A DNA stretch of 64,000 bases from Humulus lupulus (GCF_963169125.1 NC_084801.1:113425061-113489060); one strand, 5' to 3'. Positions 34,696-49,401 are shown, counted from the first letter of the stretch. The notes: generated by a model not told the origin, from the sequence alone. Translations and numbers: made by a program.

Positions 34696-35429
34696 TGGAC
34701 AAAAGAAAAGAAAGAAGAAAACACTCTAAGCAGTCAGCACCCTTGTCATACCCTAGTGGTATCAAAGGCGTCGGGGAGACCCTCCCCGAAAACTGCTTGG
34801 AGAGGCTCCCACCGAGCTTACCGAGGGATTGGCACCATGCCACCCGAAGGATAGCAAGGAACCAGACTCAGACCCCGAGCCTAAGCCCACCAAAAGAAGT
34901 GTTTTTCCAGAGAAAGACACCCTAAAGGCGTTCATGCTTATGCCCTAAAACAGCAAAACAAGGGACGACTTTCCAAACGCAAATCGCCAAAACATGCAGA
35001 AAAGGCTACTTATCGACTCACAATCAATCACATGCCTACCAAAGCCCTATTCACACATGCACATAAGAAATAATGGCAGAAACCTCTACTCTAACAACTA
35101 CCAACAACCTAAGGTTTGGGAGGAAAGAGCAAAGTAGAAATACTTACTGATATTCGGGTAGTTGGAGGTTGAAGGAGTAACTGGATCACTGCACAGCACG
35201 ATCGCGAGAAGTAAAAGCTGCAAAGACGAACGGCGATTCAAACCAGGAACTTCGGGGAATAAACCCACTACCAAATCAAAAAGAAAAGTTTCCAGATACT
35301 TACCAAAAGAAATGGCAAGTTCGGGGGAACGTAAGCTGGGAAGCCTGAGAGTTCGAAGGTTTGGAAATCTGAGAATCCTAAAGATGGAGAATCTGAAAGC
35401 GTAAAGAGGAAGAAAGGTCCTTTCCCTCG
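34696..35429 (-). other. Upstream region of the antisense ORF, element C
   Basis: No sense ORF of note. Between the antisense TATA box and the first long antisense exon. May hold a 5' UTR, an initiating exon and an intron ending at 34695; I cannot place the first exon with confidence. Confidence 0.35.
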
Positions 35430-35430
35430 T

Positions 35431-35438
35431 TTTTATAG
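35431..35438 (-). promoter_or_regulatory. Antisense TATA box, element C
   Basis: CTATAAAAA on the minus strand, ~455 bp inside the 3' LTR and upstream of the antisense ORF. Confidence 0.5.
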
Positions 35439-35877
35439 CAGGGAAGAGGCCGTTTCGAATTCTTCAAGTGGACGGTCCCGATCTTCCCATTCCGTGTGCA
35501 TCAGATCCAACGGCTGGAGAGGAAGCGACGATCCTATTTATGACTCCTCGGATGGGAATAAAGTATTTATTTCCCATCATTACACCACCTCGGGCCCTGA
35601 GTACCATTAAAAACCGTCAAATCATTGGTCAGATGACTGACGCACGCATCCTCAACCAGTCGCCTCACGCACACGTCTTGGTCGCAGAACCATTCCCAGA
35701 ATGACACGTGATCCTTGCCGCACTTGAGTACTTGATCTCAAACAGAAGAAATTCCTTTTCTCTTTCATACTAATACTCAGGCGGGAAAAAGGAACCCTTC
35801 CGGGAACACAGAAGGTGCCCCCTCGCCTAGTCTAAGAAACTGATTGTACAAGTTCCCGGATCTCTCAAAGCTCCGCG

Positions 35878-35892
35878 ACCTTGGGGGGTAAA
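35878..35892 (+). other. Polypurine tract, element C
   Basis: CCTTGGGGGGTAAA directly before the 3' LTR start TGTTATCC. Confidence 0.8.
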
Positions 35893-36781
35893 TGTTATCC
35901 AGATTTCCGGATAGCGTTTAGATTGATGACCTCGGGGAAGCAGAATTATCGATGTCTTTCACGGTAGGTGACCAGAGCTCGCGGATGGACAGAAAGGCTT
36001 CGCCTCTCCTGTTTGATATCCGGATTACTCTTCCAAGCAAGCACAACACGGAAACTCGTTGATTCTCCCGGACTCCCAAAGGATACCCCTCGGGGAGGCC
36101 CCTTCCAGGAGAGGCCCTTCGAGTGGTCTCCGCGGAAACAGTTCCGTGCCTCGCGCAGAACAAAATCGAACGGTCGAGTCCGGGAGAAGGCATATTTGGA
36201 ATGATATCCGTCTGACACAGGATCCCGCCTGACACGCCCGTCAGGACAAAGCCGCACACATCCCAGCACGCCTAAGGGTACCTTTTCGCCTACTGTTCCG
36301 CTGACAACTTGGAAAAGACAGCTGACTTTGTGTGTTCCCCATACTTTCACGTAAATATACCCACATAGAGTCTTGTAGCCATGCGACTACAGTAATTGTA
36401 TCCCCTATTTATGGCTGGTGTAATTAAGACTCATGTACGTGGAGAAAAACCCTAATCCGAAACCCTAGCTATAAAGGCCCCTTCATTTTACAAGAAGAGG
36501 GACGACCAAGAGATCACATAGCAAAAACTCTACCAAAATCTCTCTAGCTTCATCTTCTTCAAGAGAACCCGAGAGAAACATTGTGAGTGTGTGAAGTTCT
36601 TGTGCACCAGCCATCTTACTGTAACCTTTTCCAAGTATAATAACATCGACTCGTGGACTAGGGCTTGTTAACGCCTGAACCACGTAAAAACACTGTTTGT
36701 TTAGTTACATTTCAGTATTTCTACAGTTCTTATCTTTTTATTATTCTGTTAGTTATTCGTTTCCGAAAAACTCGGTAAACA
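35893..36781 (+). repeat. 3' LTR of element C, 889 bp
   Basis: Same length as the 5' LTR. Differences seen by eye are at 36077, 36166, 36253, 36287, 36320, 36560, 36602 and 36711 (7 transitions, 1 transversion). Followed by ACAAT. Confidence 0.95.
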
Positions 36782-36786
36782 ACAAT

Positions 36787-37642
36787 GCTCATCAATATTT
36801 TGTTCAAAACTATAGGTTTTGATTATTTCATCAAACCTAAGTTTTCAGGAACGAGAAGCTTGCTTAAGTCCATAGATGGACCTATTCAACTTGCAAACTT
36901 TTCCTTTCTTATATAGCTACTTTAAAACCTTCTGGTTGATCCATATAAATGACTTCATTAAGCTTCCCATTAAGAAAAGCTATCTTGACGTCTATTTGCT
37001 AGATCTCATAGTCGAGAGCGGGTGCTATGGATAAGAGGATGCGTATGGACTTGAGCATGGCTACCAGACTAAAAGTTTCCCCATAGTCCACGCCTTCACT
37101 TTGGGTATAACCCTTTGCCACTAATCGAGCATTATAAGTCTCGATATTTCCATCAACACCTCGTTTCTTCTTGTAGATCCACTTGCACACAATGGCCCTA
37201 GAGTCACTAGGTGCTTCCACAAGATCCCAGATGGAATTTGAGTACATGGACTCCATTTCCTATTTCATGGCTTCGATCCATAGTTCCTTTCAGGGCAAGC
37301 CATTGCTTGTTTGAAAGATAATGAATCATCATCACTAGTGTCACCAATAACCATATTGGTTTCACCATCCATACCATAGCAAACTGGCTTCCAAGAAACC
37401 CTCCCACTACGACGAGGCTTCGTGACTGTTTGCTTAGGAACAGTGGTACTTTCTTCAATTAAATCAACTTGCGTCGGTTGGACATGAAGAGTGGGAATTT
37501 CATCATCAACTTGCATTGATGACGATAGAACATTGGTTGGAGTCAATTTTTTAACCATCTCCTCTAAAACTACTGTGTTGCGTGGTTTGAAGTTTTGGAC
37601 ATAGTCATTTTCCAGAAAAGTAGTATTCGTAGAAGTAAACAC
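36787..37642 (-). pseudogene. RT N-terminal part and linker of the copia element
   Basis: 37256-36999 encodes the copia RT start (NSIWDLVEAPSDSRAIVCKW, YNARLVAKGYTQSEGVDYGE). 37642-37265 encodes the acidic linker between integrase and RT. RT continues to 36787, where element C enters, and resumes at 23937. Stops and a shift at 37260 break it. Confidence 0.85.
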
Positions 37643-37650
37643 TTTTTTTT

Positions 37651-38437
37651 TTATGAATGACTATAGAAAATTCCACCCCGAGTACCTTTAGGATAGCCAA
37701 CAAACATGCAAACTTTAGTTCGCGGTTCTAGCATTCCTTCCTTTTTCCTATGGACGTGGGCGGGACACCCCCGGATTCTATAATGGTGTAAACTAGGTTC
37801 ACGACCATTCCAGCATTCTAAAGGTATTTTGGGTATTGATTTAGACGACATAACATTGAGAATTTCGTTCGCGATTTCGATTTCATGTCCCCAGAACGAA
37901 GTTGGTAGAGTTGAGTATTAAGCATGCATCTAACCATTTCTAATTAAGTTATGTTCTGGCATTCCGCTGCACCATTTTGTTGCGGAGTACCTGGGGTAGT
38001 AAAATGTGATAAAATCCCAAGTTCAGTTAAATGATATTGTAATTGCATATCTAAATATTCTCCACCCCTATTAGATCATAAGATCTTTAACGTTTTACCT
38101 AATTGGTTCTGAGCCATCGCTAGGAATTCCTGAAACTTTGAAAATGTTTCTAATTTCCTATGCATTAGGTAAAGCCATGAGTATCTAGAGTAATCATCAA
38201 TGAAAGTGACAAAATACTCAAAACCATCCCTGGCTTGTACATTCAAAGGTCCACAAACATCTGAATGCACAAGTCCAAGTGGTTCTTTGGCCCACCCTTT
38301 GTAGAGAATGGACACTTGGTCAGTTTTCCTTCTAAACAAGATTCACAGACAAGTAATTCACCTAAGATGAGTTCCCTCAAAGGCCCGTCCTTTGTAAGTC
38401 TTTGAATCATATCATAGCCAATGTGACCTAGCCTCAA
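37651..38437 (-). pseudogene. GAG-pre-integrase and integrase of the copia element
   Basis: 38437-38243 holds the pre-integrase zinc region (RLGHIGYDMIQRL, CESCLEGKLTKCPF). 38339-38076 holds the core start with the first Asp (LVHSDVCGPL, FVTFIDDYSRYSWLY). 37851-37651 holds the C-terminal GKEPS-like part (NGREPSLHHYRIRGCPAHV). Frames change between segments. Confidence 0.85.
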
Positions 38438-38564
38438 GTGCCATAAAAATGTCAGATTATCGTTATGGGTTTTTTTGACGTTTATTGGTCCTAGGTTTAG
38501 CTACTTTGAATAAATCATTGTTAAGAGCGAGGGGTTCGCTAGGTCGCAAAATATAAAGCCCATT

Positions 38565-38898
38565 TTATAAACATGCAATACACAATTGTGATCCATTGAA
38601 AGAAATAGATATATTAGAACTTGTGAAAGTCATAACAAATTGTTCTAATTGCAACATAGAAACTAAAATTAAATTTCTACTTAAATCTGGAATAAAAAAT
38701 ACATCATTTAAAATTAAGTATTTATTTCCTAAGTTCAGACAAGCTATTCCTCTAGCTTGGACCTTAACGAACGCTCCGTTCCCAACTCTAAGCTTTAGGC
38801 TGCCTTCGTCCACTTCCTCCCACGATTCAAGAAGCTATAAAGAGTTGCAAATTATGGTTGGTAGATCCCTAAATAATAATCCAAACGAATTTATCATT
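38565..38898 (-). pseudogene. Protease region of the copia element
   Basis: 38813-38565 encodes the downstream half (LRVGNGAFVKVQARG, YLILNDVFFIPDLSRNLI). Just upstream, the active-site stretch reads a stop then GSTNH where copia proteases have D-S-G-S/A, so the catalytic Asp is lost. Confidence 0.75.
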
Positions 38899-39543
38899 CT
38901 ATAAAACACATGTTTCAAAGATAAATGAACTATAATCATTACCTTTGTTTTTCTCTGCTAGAAACTTGGGGCAATCTCGTTTCCAATGCCCCTTCTCTTT
39001 GAAGTGAAAACACTTACCTTTACCTTTCTTGTTCTTCCCCTTAGACGTTTGTGCATTTGGTTGTGCACTCGTCTTTACAACCTTTCCAGGCTTGGGGTTG
39101 TTGTTTTGTCCACCTTTCCTCTTGTTTCCAGCTTTCGAAGATGAAGCTTGGTTAGCTTCAGCCTTATCTGGATCAGCATCAACAACAGTAGTCTTATTTT
39201 CTCCTCCCTCACTAGGTCCACCCATGATAGGCTCAAAAATCTAAAGCTCGTTCATGAGCTGCCTCAAACAATAGTTGAGTTGATCACGAATGTGCAGACA
39301 TGGTGCCATCCAAGCATTTACGGTACCATCACGAACGTGCGGAGACGGTGCTATCCAAGAATTTATGGTGCCATCAAGAATGTGCGTAGACGGTGCTCGT
39401 TCTGGGGATTCCTCAGTCATGATGAATTTGGAGTTGTCACCAATAAACTCTATGTTGATATTCTACTTCCACTTAAGGAAGTTTTCTCCAGTGAGTTTTG
39501 CCATCGAAAGTTGAGAAAGGATGGGAGTAGACACAACCATACT
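38899..39543 (-). pseudogene. gag of the copia element, internally rearranged
   Basis: From an ATG near 39543 the frame gives a copia-like gag start (SQLSMAKLTGENFLKWK, then a stop, GDNSKFIMTEESPE). It runs into a ~46-bp tandem repeat (39287-39400) that encodes repeated DGTxNxWxAP peptides in place of the usual middle. The end has a knuckle CFHFKEKGHWKRDC in which the second Cys is Phe, so zinc binding would be impaired. Confidence 0.75.
39287..39400 (-). repeat. 46-bp tandem repeat inside copia gag
   Basis: About 2.5 copies of a unit with CGAACGTGCGGAGACGGTGC and TATCCAAGAATTTATGGTGCC. It lies where the central capsid region should be. Confidence 0.75.
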
Positions 39544-42187
39544 TAAAACTAAAAATTATAAATAAAATAGAAATCAATCACATTTGCTCAATAAAACTCC
39601 TATTCACACAAAATTCAAGAAATAGCACAACATATATAAAAAAATATGTAAGATATGAGAAAAAAATACCAAAATAATCATATCTTTATTTCTTTAGGTT
39701 TTTAACTAATCTATGATATCCTTGTCTTGGTTGGCGAGAGTCAAAAATACCACTAGTTAAATAAAGTTGTAAACTTATTTAATAATGGACACCATTATTA
39801 ACAATCTGCTATTCGATCAAAATAAGAAATAAAAATCTCTTATGTTATGAGCTAGACCCACGGTTTCGATAATCACAGATTTTGTCATAGTAGTCACTGT
39901 AGGGGTGAGTCTAGTAGAATTTGACCTATAATTAGCTATCTTTCGAAATCTAACATTGTCAAAATAACTAATGAACACCTTCCGTAAAGGGACGAATCAA
40001 AGCGTCTTGAGGCCCCATTAAATTATTGACGTTGTTAAACCAACGGTGGAGATCGAATATAATTCTTAAATAAAGTCATTATAAAATTAAAAATAGTATT
40101 TTTATTATTTATTTTTAGAAAATTAATGACTATGGTTCTCCAAAAAATTGAAAAAATTAAATTTTTAAAACCAAAGTCCTATAATTTCCTATTAATTCTA
40201 AAGCGTCACATTGAAACAAATTCAATTAATTTAGAATTAATTTGTTGCTAATCAATATTTAGGTTTAACTAATATAATGAACCTAGACAGTTAAGTCCAG
40301 CTCAGGTAAATGGGCCTTAACAAATTAGGCTTGTAAGAAGGAGGGCTAGGTCCAGTATGTCGTTCCCACTATAAAGGCCCCCATACTTCCCTACAAGGTC
40401 CAAAAGGCAGGAATTTAAACCTTCGTTTTATTAATTGTTATAAATTTATTAGGCTCACTATAGTCATGCAAAGCAAATGGGTCTTCACAAGTGGAACTAC
40501 CCACAAGAGAGGAATTTAAACTTTACATTTTCTAATGGGCCCAAATAAAACCTAATATTTTATGAATATTTTATTTGGCAAAATCCATATATCTAACAAA
40601 CATATGAGTCACTATATGCATCTAAGCCCAATTGCAAAAATACCACATATAGTGCAAACAGACATGTTATAATTGGATGGGCCTAATCATGAAACTATAT
40701 GAGCAAGTCTATGAATTTATGCAAAAATACCACAATTTATTTCATTTGCAATAATATAACAATTAATTATCTAGAGTTTATCAAAAATTCGAATTAATTA
40801 TTTTTTTACAAAAATAAGTCAATTTAAATAAAATTTATCAACAATTAACAATAGTTAATTTAAATTTCACTTATCAACAATCAACTTGGTTTATGTTAAT
40901 TTTAAAAAAAATATCAATTTAATTTAAATAGGATTTATCAACAATTAACCAAAGTTAATTTAAATCCCATTTATTAAAAAAATTATATTTTATTAATTGG
41001 TTGAAAAAAATGATATTTTTCAAAATTTAACCAATTTTAAACTTTAAAATCAATATCTTAGCTATTTTTCAAAAAATATATTGTGTTGTTACAACTATAA
41101 ACTAATATTTTAACCATTAAAAATATAAAATATTAATAGTTATAACAACCCTAAAATATCTCAAAACAGTTAAACAAATTCAAATATCTATGAAAATATC
41201 TAGACTAGGGTGGGAAATTCTCAACATATAAGATATATATAGAGAGAAGAAGAGAAAGAATAATGTGGCTTAGAGAATAACTTATGTTTATAGAGAGAAT
41301 CTATCAGAAAACCAGTGATTAAACTTGTGATTTGACTTGTGTTTTCAACTCTCACTTGACAATCCTTTTATAGACTCAATTAGGTCATTTAGTTAATTAA
41401 GTAATCAATCAAATACTAGCCAATTAAAACCCGTAGGTCGAAATTATCATGGGATTTAGGCCCGTGAAATTTCTCATTTAATTATAAGCCCGTTGGAATT
41501 AAAATCATGGCCTGTATTATTTTCTATTGATTAATTAATTAAATAATTATTTAAATCATTTATCAAATTAATTATTTATAATTTGAACATTGATTTAAAC
41601 TTATTTATTAATTTAGATACCAATTTATCTTAATTAATAAATCTGTCATAATTTCTCTTTTCTTCTCAAAATTACATAACTCTCTGAAACTATCCAAAAT
41701 TGACCTGGTCAACTTTGATAATTCTAATTGATAATTAAATTAATTAATTAAGACTATCTAGATGATTTTATCCAATGTATAGTGGGGAGTAGGGGCCTAT
41801 GAAATCAAGCTCCAATAAGTTATCATAAATCTAACAAATAAATTTACTAACTTATTAATTCCTCGTGACTCCACTAAAGACTCTGAATTGCTCTCTTGAA
41901 TTCATAGAACACTCTATATGTAATATAGATACATTATTAATTATCCATTATTACAACCATAATTTTCACTCAATCCTCTATAGACGGTCTACAATGAGAT
42001 GGGACTAAAATACTGTTTTACCCCTCATTGTATTTTATCCTTAAAACATTTAGTCCCTTGTAAACGATATTTCAGTAAACTAATATTAATAACTGAAATG
42101 AGATATCTATCATTTAGCACCTTGAACCAAACTAAATGCAAACCATCATTTCACTTCTTCACTAGAATCTATAGATGTTCATATCAA
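39544..42187. other. AT-rich region between copia gag and recognised LTR
   Basis: No ORF or RNA gene recognised. It should contain the copia leader, primer binding site and possibly the left part of a longer 5' LTR, but I found no convincing primer site. 40090-41120 is very AT-rich with runs of short direct repeats. Confidence 0.4.
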
Positions 42188-42787
42188 TGATTAACACTCC
42201 CACTTAATTATACTACCGAGTTCCCAAGATGTAAGTATGGGCCAGTCCGTAGGGTAAGCTGGTAACGAACAAGTCAAAGAACTCAAATAATATAATCAGT
42301 TAGAATACTAACCACTAAGAATTGAGATTGAATGGACTTATGATCAACTATATGATATGACTAGAATAGATAATAATGGTATGTTTACTTATCCAATCAA
42401 CTGTCAATATCGGTCAATTCGGATGTAATAAATAAATTCGATCTTATCTACTTTGCTAATGTAATAGAAAGAACATACCACTACAATGTGTAAGTAGATC
42501 ATATCGTAGATTGCCAAGTCAGTGTAAATCCTATGCACTGAATAATCTTAGGACTAACGTATTTTGAACATATAATCATATTTATATTCCACTGTGATTA
42601 TGTCACTATAAATACGATTATCTATATGTTCGGGATTTAATAGAAGTTTATATTAAAAAAATAATCATGAAAATAAAACATTTGAGCAAAATGATTGACC
42701 AAGTCAAAAAATGATTTATATTCTTTTATTGATAATAAATGAAAGTATAAAGAAATTGAGTTTTAACTAGGGCATAAAACCCCAACA
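42188..42787 (-). repeat. 5' LTR of the copia element (recognised part)
   Basis: Aligns with 22290-22884. On the minus strand it starts TGTTGGGGTTTTATGCCC at 42787. The full LTR may extend further left, because the partner copy is truncated at that point. Confidence 0.8.
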
Positions 42788-43745
42788 GTTAAGAACCCAT
42801 GAAACTCTAAAGCAACAATGTATAGCAATATATAAAGTAACCCTTAAGCAACACTGTTCAACAACTCACAATCCTTATAAGCAACATATACATCAACCTT
42901 TAAAACTATTTTACCAACCCCTTAAGCAACTTGTTCAACAACTTACAATCCTTATAAGCAACATATAAACCAATTTATAAAAATATTTTAGCAACCTTCA
43001 AAGCAACCCTTGAAATCTCTAAGCAACCCTATGTATCAACATGTTAAGAAACCCATGAACTCTAAAGTCACCCTATATAGCAACATATAAAGCAACCTAT
43101 TCAACAACTCACAATCATTATAATCAACATATACATCAACCTTTAAAACTATTTTAACAACCCCTTAAGCATCTTGTTCAACAACTCACAATCTTTATAA
43201 GCAACATATACACTTACCTTTAAAACTACTTTAGCAACCCTTAAAGCAACCATAGAAACCCCTCAACAACACTTTATATCAACATGTTAAGAAACCCATG
43301 AAACTTCAAAGCAACCTTATATGGAAACATATATACATTCCATAAGTAACATGTTCAACAACTCACAATGCTTATAAGCAACATATACATCAACCTTTAA
43401 AACTATTTTAGCAAATCCTTAAGCAATATGTTCAACAACTCACAATCCTTATAAGCAACATATACATTAACCTTTAAAACTACTTTAGCAACCCTTGAAC
43501 TCTCAACAACCCTGTATATCAATATGTTAAGGAATTCATAAAACTCCAAAGCAACCCTATATAGCAATATATAAAACAATCCTTAAGCAACTTGTTCAAC
43601 AACTCACAATCCTTGTAAACAACATATACAACAACCTTAAAGCCACTTTAGAAACCCTTAAAACAATCCTTGAAACCCTTAAGCAACCTTATATAACAAC
43701 AACTTAAAAAATCCATGAAACTCCAAAGCATCCCTTAAAGCAATG
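42788..43745. repeat. Tandem array with ~240-255-bp unit
   Basis: GTTAAGAA(A)CCCATG recurs at 42788, 43043, 43286, 43526 and, degraded, near 43704. Within each unit a shorter motif (TTCAACAACTCACAATCCTTATAAGCAACATATACA) recurs up to twice, so there is a higher-order structure. No coding potential. It directly abuts the copia LTR. Confidence 0.85.
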
Positions 43746-45400
43746 TCCTTGAGAATAATTATTTTGAAATTAATGTTGTTTTAGTTACTTTACGACATTA
43801 CAGAGAAAAGAAAGTGTAGGATAAGAAAAATCTATAGTTCATTGCATTTGCATAAATGTTTGTCTACAAAAGTCTATATTTTTGGATGAAGATGCCATAT
43901 ATCATGGGCTTTAAAGGTAGCCCAATTATTTGAGATAGCATTCACATAACTTTGTTAAAAATTCCAAATATTAATATTGGTTGCAAAACTTGCAACAATT
44001 TGTGACTTTTGGTAACGATTACCGCAAGAGCTACCATGATGAATGATCTTTTTGCTTATTGTTGCTTGAATTGGAGTCACGACGTACATATAGCTACTAA
44101 ATAAAGGCATGTGGCGTGTCTTCCCTATTTAGCGTGTTTGTGCTCATGCTTTTAATGATATACCAGTGTTGGCTTGTCTTGCTACATGTAATGTCATATA
44201 TTTTATGGCCATTATCAAGAGTTTCGACATTGTTATGCTAATCATCAATGTTATAGAATTGATGCTTTTATACCTAATTTTCTCTGTCAAAATTGACAAG
44301 GCTAGAAACGAAGTTACAATATAATTTAGATTTATATATAGAGTCAAAATTATCACTCTCAAGTCTTCCTTACACCTATTGCATAACATGATTAACTCAA
44401 TTGAGGATTTGATAATCAGAGGGTATTAAAGAATCATTATATTTTGCTCCATGTCTTAACATCAACCAGCAACATCATAAATATCTTGTAGAAGAATATG
44501 ATAATCTCCTCTATCCAGATTAAACTCTAGAAGTTGCTTCAATACTCTCAAATGGAAAACCAAAAAATCAATATCCAAACTAGAATATATGGGTACCAGA
44601 TTTTGGCAACGACACGACGAGAACTCAACGACCAACACCGCACATTCTACTCCACAACGTGAACCCAACACAAGACCACTCAATCTGTACATAATAAGAG
44701 AACGTAATTTTGAATAAAAAAAACTTTAACTATGTATTTTGAATAAATTATTAATTTACCGTAAAAATGAATTTGAACTATTAAATATGTGTATTAGTGA
44801 AAAAAGCTAATTTTTCAAACAAAAACAAAAGTGGAAATTACATCATTATAGATTTTTTTAAATATTGACAAAATTATGGAATTCTTATTTTATGACTTTT
44901 TTTTTTCTTTTTAAAATCTTATGTTTATGGGTTTTGTTTTCCTATATTTTTGTATAAGTTTATGTTTATGTCTTCTTAATTAAGTTTTTTTAAAATTAGG
45001 AAGTTAGTTTTATAATATTTTTTATCTTATTTGTTTGTTTTTTTATATATAAAATAAACTTAATTATTTTTTTTCACTTTTTTCTTTTATTTTTTCATTT
45101 TTTTCTTCAGCCTTTTTGGTTTTTTTTTCTCATTCCATTTTTTTTGCTAATTCTATTCTCCTTCCATTTTCTCTTTTCTTTTCTTTTTCTTCATTTTTTT
45201 CACATATATATATATTATATTTTAATGGTACATAACTATATTATTATTTATTATCATTTATTTTTTAATTATTGTACTTTTTTTCACAGATTTTTCTACC
45301 ATATGTAAAAAAAATTAAAATCAGTTTTTCTTTTTACGTTATTTCATTCTTCTTCTTTCATTATTTTTTTTTATGCTAAGCATATGGTAGACTACCTTTC
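43746..45400. other. AT-rich intergenic DNA
   Basis: I see no gene, element terminus or RNA. 44870-45380 is strongly T-rich on the plus strand. Confidence 0.4.
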
Positions 45401-45401
45401 T

Positions 45402-45438
<37 letters not shown>

Positions 45439-45440
45439 TC
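45402..45440. repeat. (CA)n(TA)n microsatellite
   Basis: A run of CA dinucleotides passes directly into TA dinucleotides, about 38 bp in all. Confidence 0.9.
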
Positions 45441-47507
45441 AAATATGGATGTTTCCATTGGGTAAGTCGTTACTATCTTTGGGGTACTGGTTACCTTTGG
45501 GGTACTGGTTACCTAATAGATTATCTGCTGGAAATTTATGGCTTTATACTTTCTAAATCAATAATGAATGATAGGAATAATTCAATGTTACAAACCATAG
45601 ATACTAATCAAGCATCATATTCAAAGTATTAATGCAAATCTCGATAATTAAATAACCATATTAAAAGTATGAATGTAAATCTTGATGATCAAAGATTAAG
45701 TGATTAAATAAATATCATGAATTTTGAAACATTTAATCATTAATACTAACAATATTATATACAATTAAAAGTTAGGGTTTTAGAGAATTACAGTTTGTGA
45801 ATTGATCAATTGAATCTTCAAGCTTTGGGAACATCTGAAGGCTGATACACGAGGAGTATCAATGTCCAAAATCCCTATTCCAAGCCTTCTCATTGTTGCT
45901 TGAAGCTTCACCAAGATAGAATGAGATTTGAGATTTAAAAATCCTTTGAAACTCACACAGTTCAAGCTATTCTTGGTGAGTTTATTGGAGAAAACTTATG
46001 ATCTTTGAGAGCTAGAGAGAGAGAGAGAGACAGAGAGAGAGAGTTGTAAAGTGTGATCAAGGCTTTACAACTCTAATAACACTTCTTTATAGTGTAGGCA
46101 CCTTCAGTAAGTCTAACCAATAGAATTAAAGCTTTGAACACATCATTTGGAGCTAAAATCACGTAACCATACGAACTTGTACGAACATGCTAGGTGATTC
46201 ATCGCCTGACACTAGGCGACACATCGCCTCACAGGTGACACATCTCCTAGTGACATGCGATACATTGCCTGTTATGGTTTCTCAAAGTTTTCAGCCCAAG
46301 CAATGTGTTGCCTCTTGGATGACGACGTGTCACCTCTAGACCTACCAACATTCTCAAAATGTGTCTTAAGCACATCAAAATCCTCCCAAATTTTTTGGGA
46401 ATGCTTATATACCTCATTGTATCACTTTAGACCCATGTAATTCAATTATAGATACCTACAATAAAATCTCATATTTTCACTTCAACTTAGGTGAAAATTG
46501 TTAAGTGTTTTTACACCACTTTGTGTAAGACTACTTAACCATTATATTTAACCAATATCAACATTATCTTTCACATATTTATCTCATTATATATATATAT
46601 GGATGTTTCAATTGGGTAAATCGTTATGATCTTCGAGGTAACTAGTTACCCATAATATAGGTAATCAGTTACCTAAGGTAAACCGTTACAATCTTTGGAT
46701 ACCTATATTATAGGTAACTTGTTATCATGAGGATAACCTTTTACCATCTTAGGGGTAGCGAGATACTTATATCATGGGTAACTAGTTGTTATAAGGATAA
46801 CTTGATACCATTTATCATCTTTGGGGCTATATTAATGAACATGAACTAAGCTAAATAATACTTGGTGATTCTATACACGTTCTCCAAAATGAATCGACAA
46901 AATGAAAAATAACTTGCATAGAATCAATATACACATGCAAAATTTATAAGAAAAAGTTAGTACAATATTAAATAAAAGGAGCAGAGAAACAAAAGGACAA
47001 TAAACTAGTTATGTCCTTATTTGTAGCCAAGTTGAGCAACATTGAGGAACACATTCAATATACTCACACGAGGGAATAAAAAAAATGAAGGAAACTATCA
47101 AAAACCAAACACAATGGAAAAACTAAACAGGGGAATGAAACAAATAATACTTTTGTGCCAATTTCGGATGAAACAACACCAACTCCAATCTTGTCCACAC
47201 CAAAGAAAATACTCATATGGACATAAGAGAGTGAGTAATGATAGTGAGCTATAGATAGATAAAATAATAACATGCTTACTAGATATTAAAAAAAATATGT
47301 TATTCTTCACTCTTGGGAATATTAAGCTCTTCAACTCACCAAGCTTAGATGGTAAACGTGACATCTATTGTTATTAAGGTGAATCTAAAAAAATGAAACA
47401 ACATAAAAGAAAAATGCTAAAAAAATTTGATTTGATATTTTTTTTTTTACATATAGTAGAAAAAAGTATAAAAAAGAGTACAATAACAATAAAAAAAACT
47501 ATGTAAT
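45441..47507. other. AT-rich DNA with dispersed short repeats
   Basis: No gene seen. A block TATGGATGTTTC(C/A)ATTGGGTAA occurs at about 45443 and 46600. 46196-46280 holds degenerate GCGACACATCGCC motifs. 46012-46043 is a short GA microsatellite. 46637-46800 repeats GTAACTAGTTAC-like palindromes. Confidence 0.45.
46637..46650. repeat. Perfect 14-bp palindrome GGTAACTAGTTACC
   Basis: One of several GTAACNNGTTAC-type inverted repeats between 45480 and 46800, alternating with ATCTTTGGGG-like blocks. Confidence 0.8.

Positions 47508-49401
<1,894 letters not shown>

Larger units (their letters stand above)
23938..36781 (+). mobile_element. Element C: complete young Tat-lineage Ty3/gypsy retrotransposon
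   Basis: Two 889-bp LTRs (23938-24826, 35893-36781) differ at about 8 positions by eye, and both flanks carry the 5-bp duplication ACAAT. Between them lie a primer binding site, one long gag-pol frame, a 70-bp tandem array, an antisense ORF and a polypurine tract. It interrupts the RT region of a copia element. It is the youngest and best preserved element in the window. Confidence 0.95.
22290..42787 (-). mobile_element. Ty1/copia retrotransposon on minus strand, interrupted by element C
   Basis: Minus-strand order is gag (39543-38899), protease (38900-38565), pre-integrase and integrase (38437-37651), RT (37256 down, resuming after element C at 23937), RNase H (23321-23025), purine tract, 3' LTR. 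Integrase before RT is the hallmark of copia. Element C sits inside with target duplication ACAAT (23933-23937, 36782-36786). All frames carry stops. Confidence 0.85.

Noticed and set aside
44144..44692. ORFs of 76-81 codons in intergenic DNA
   Set aside because: Low length, no domain, composition like flanks.
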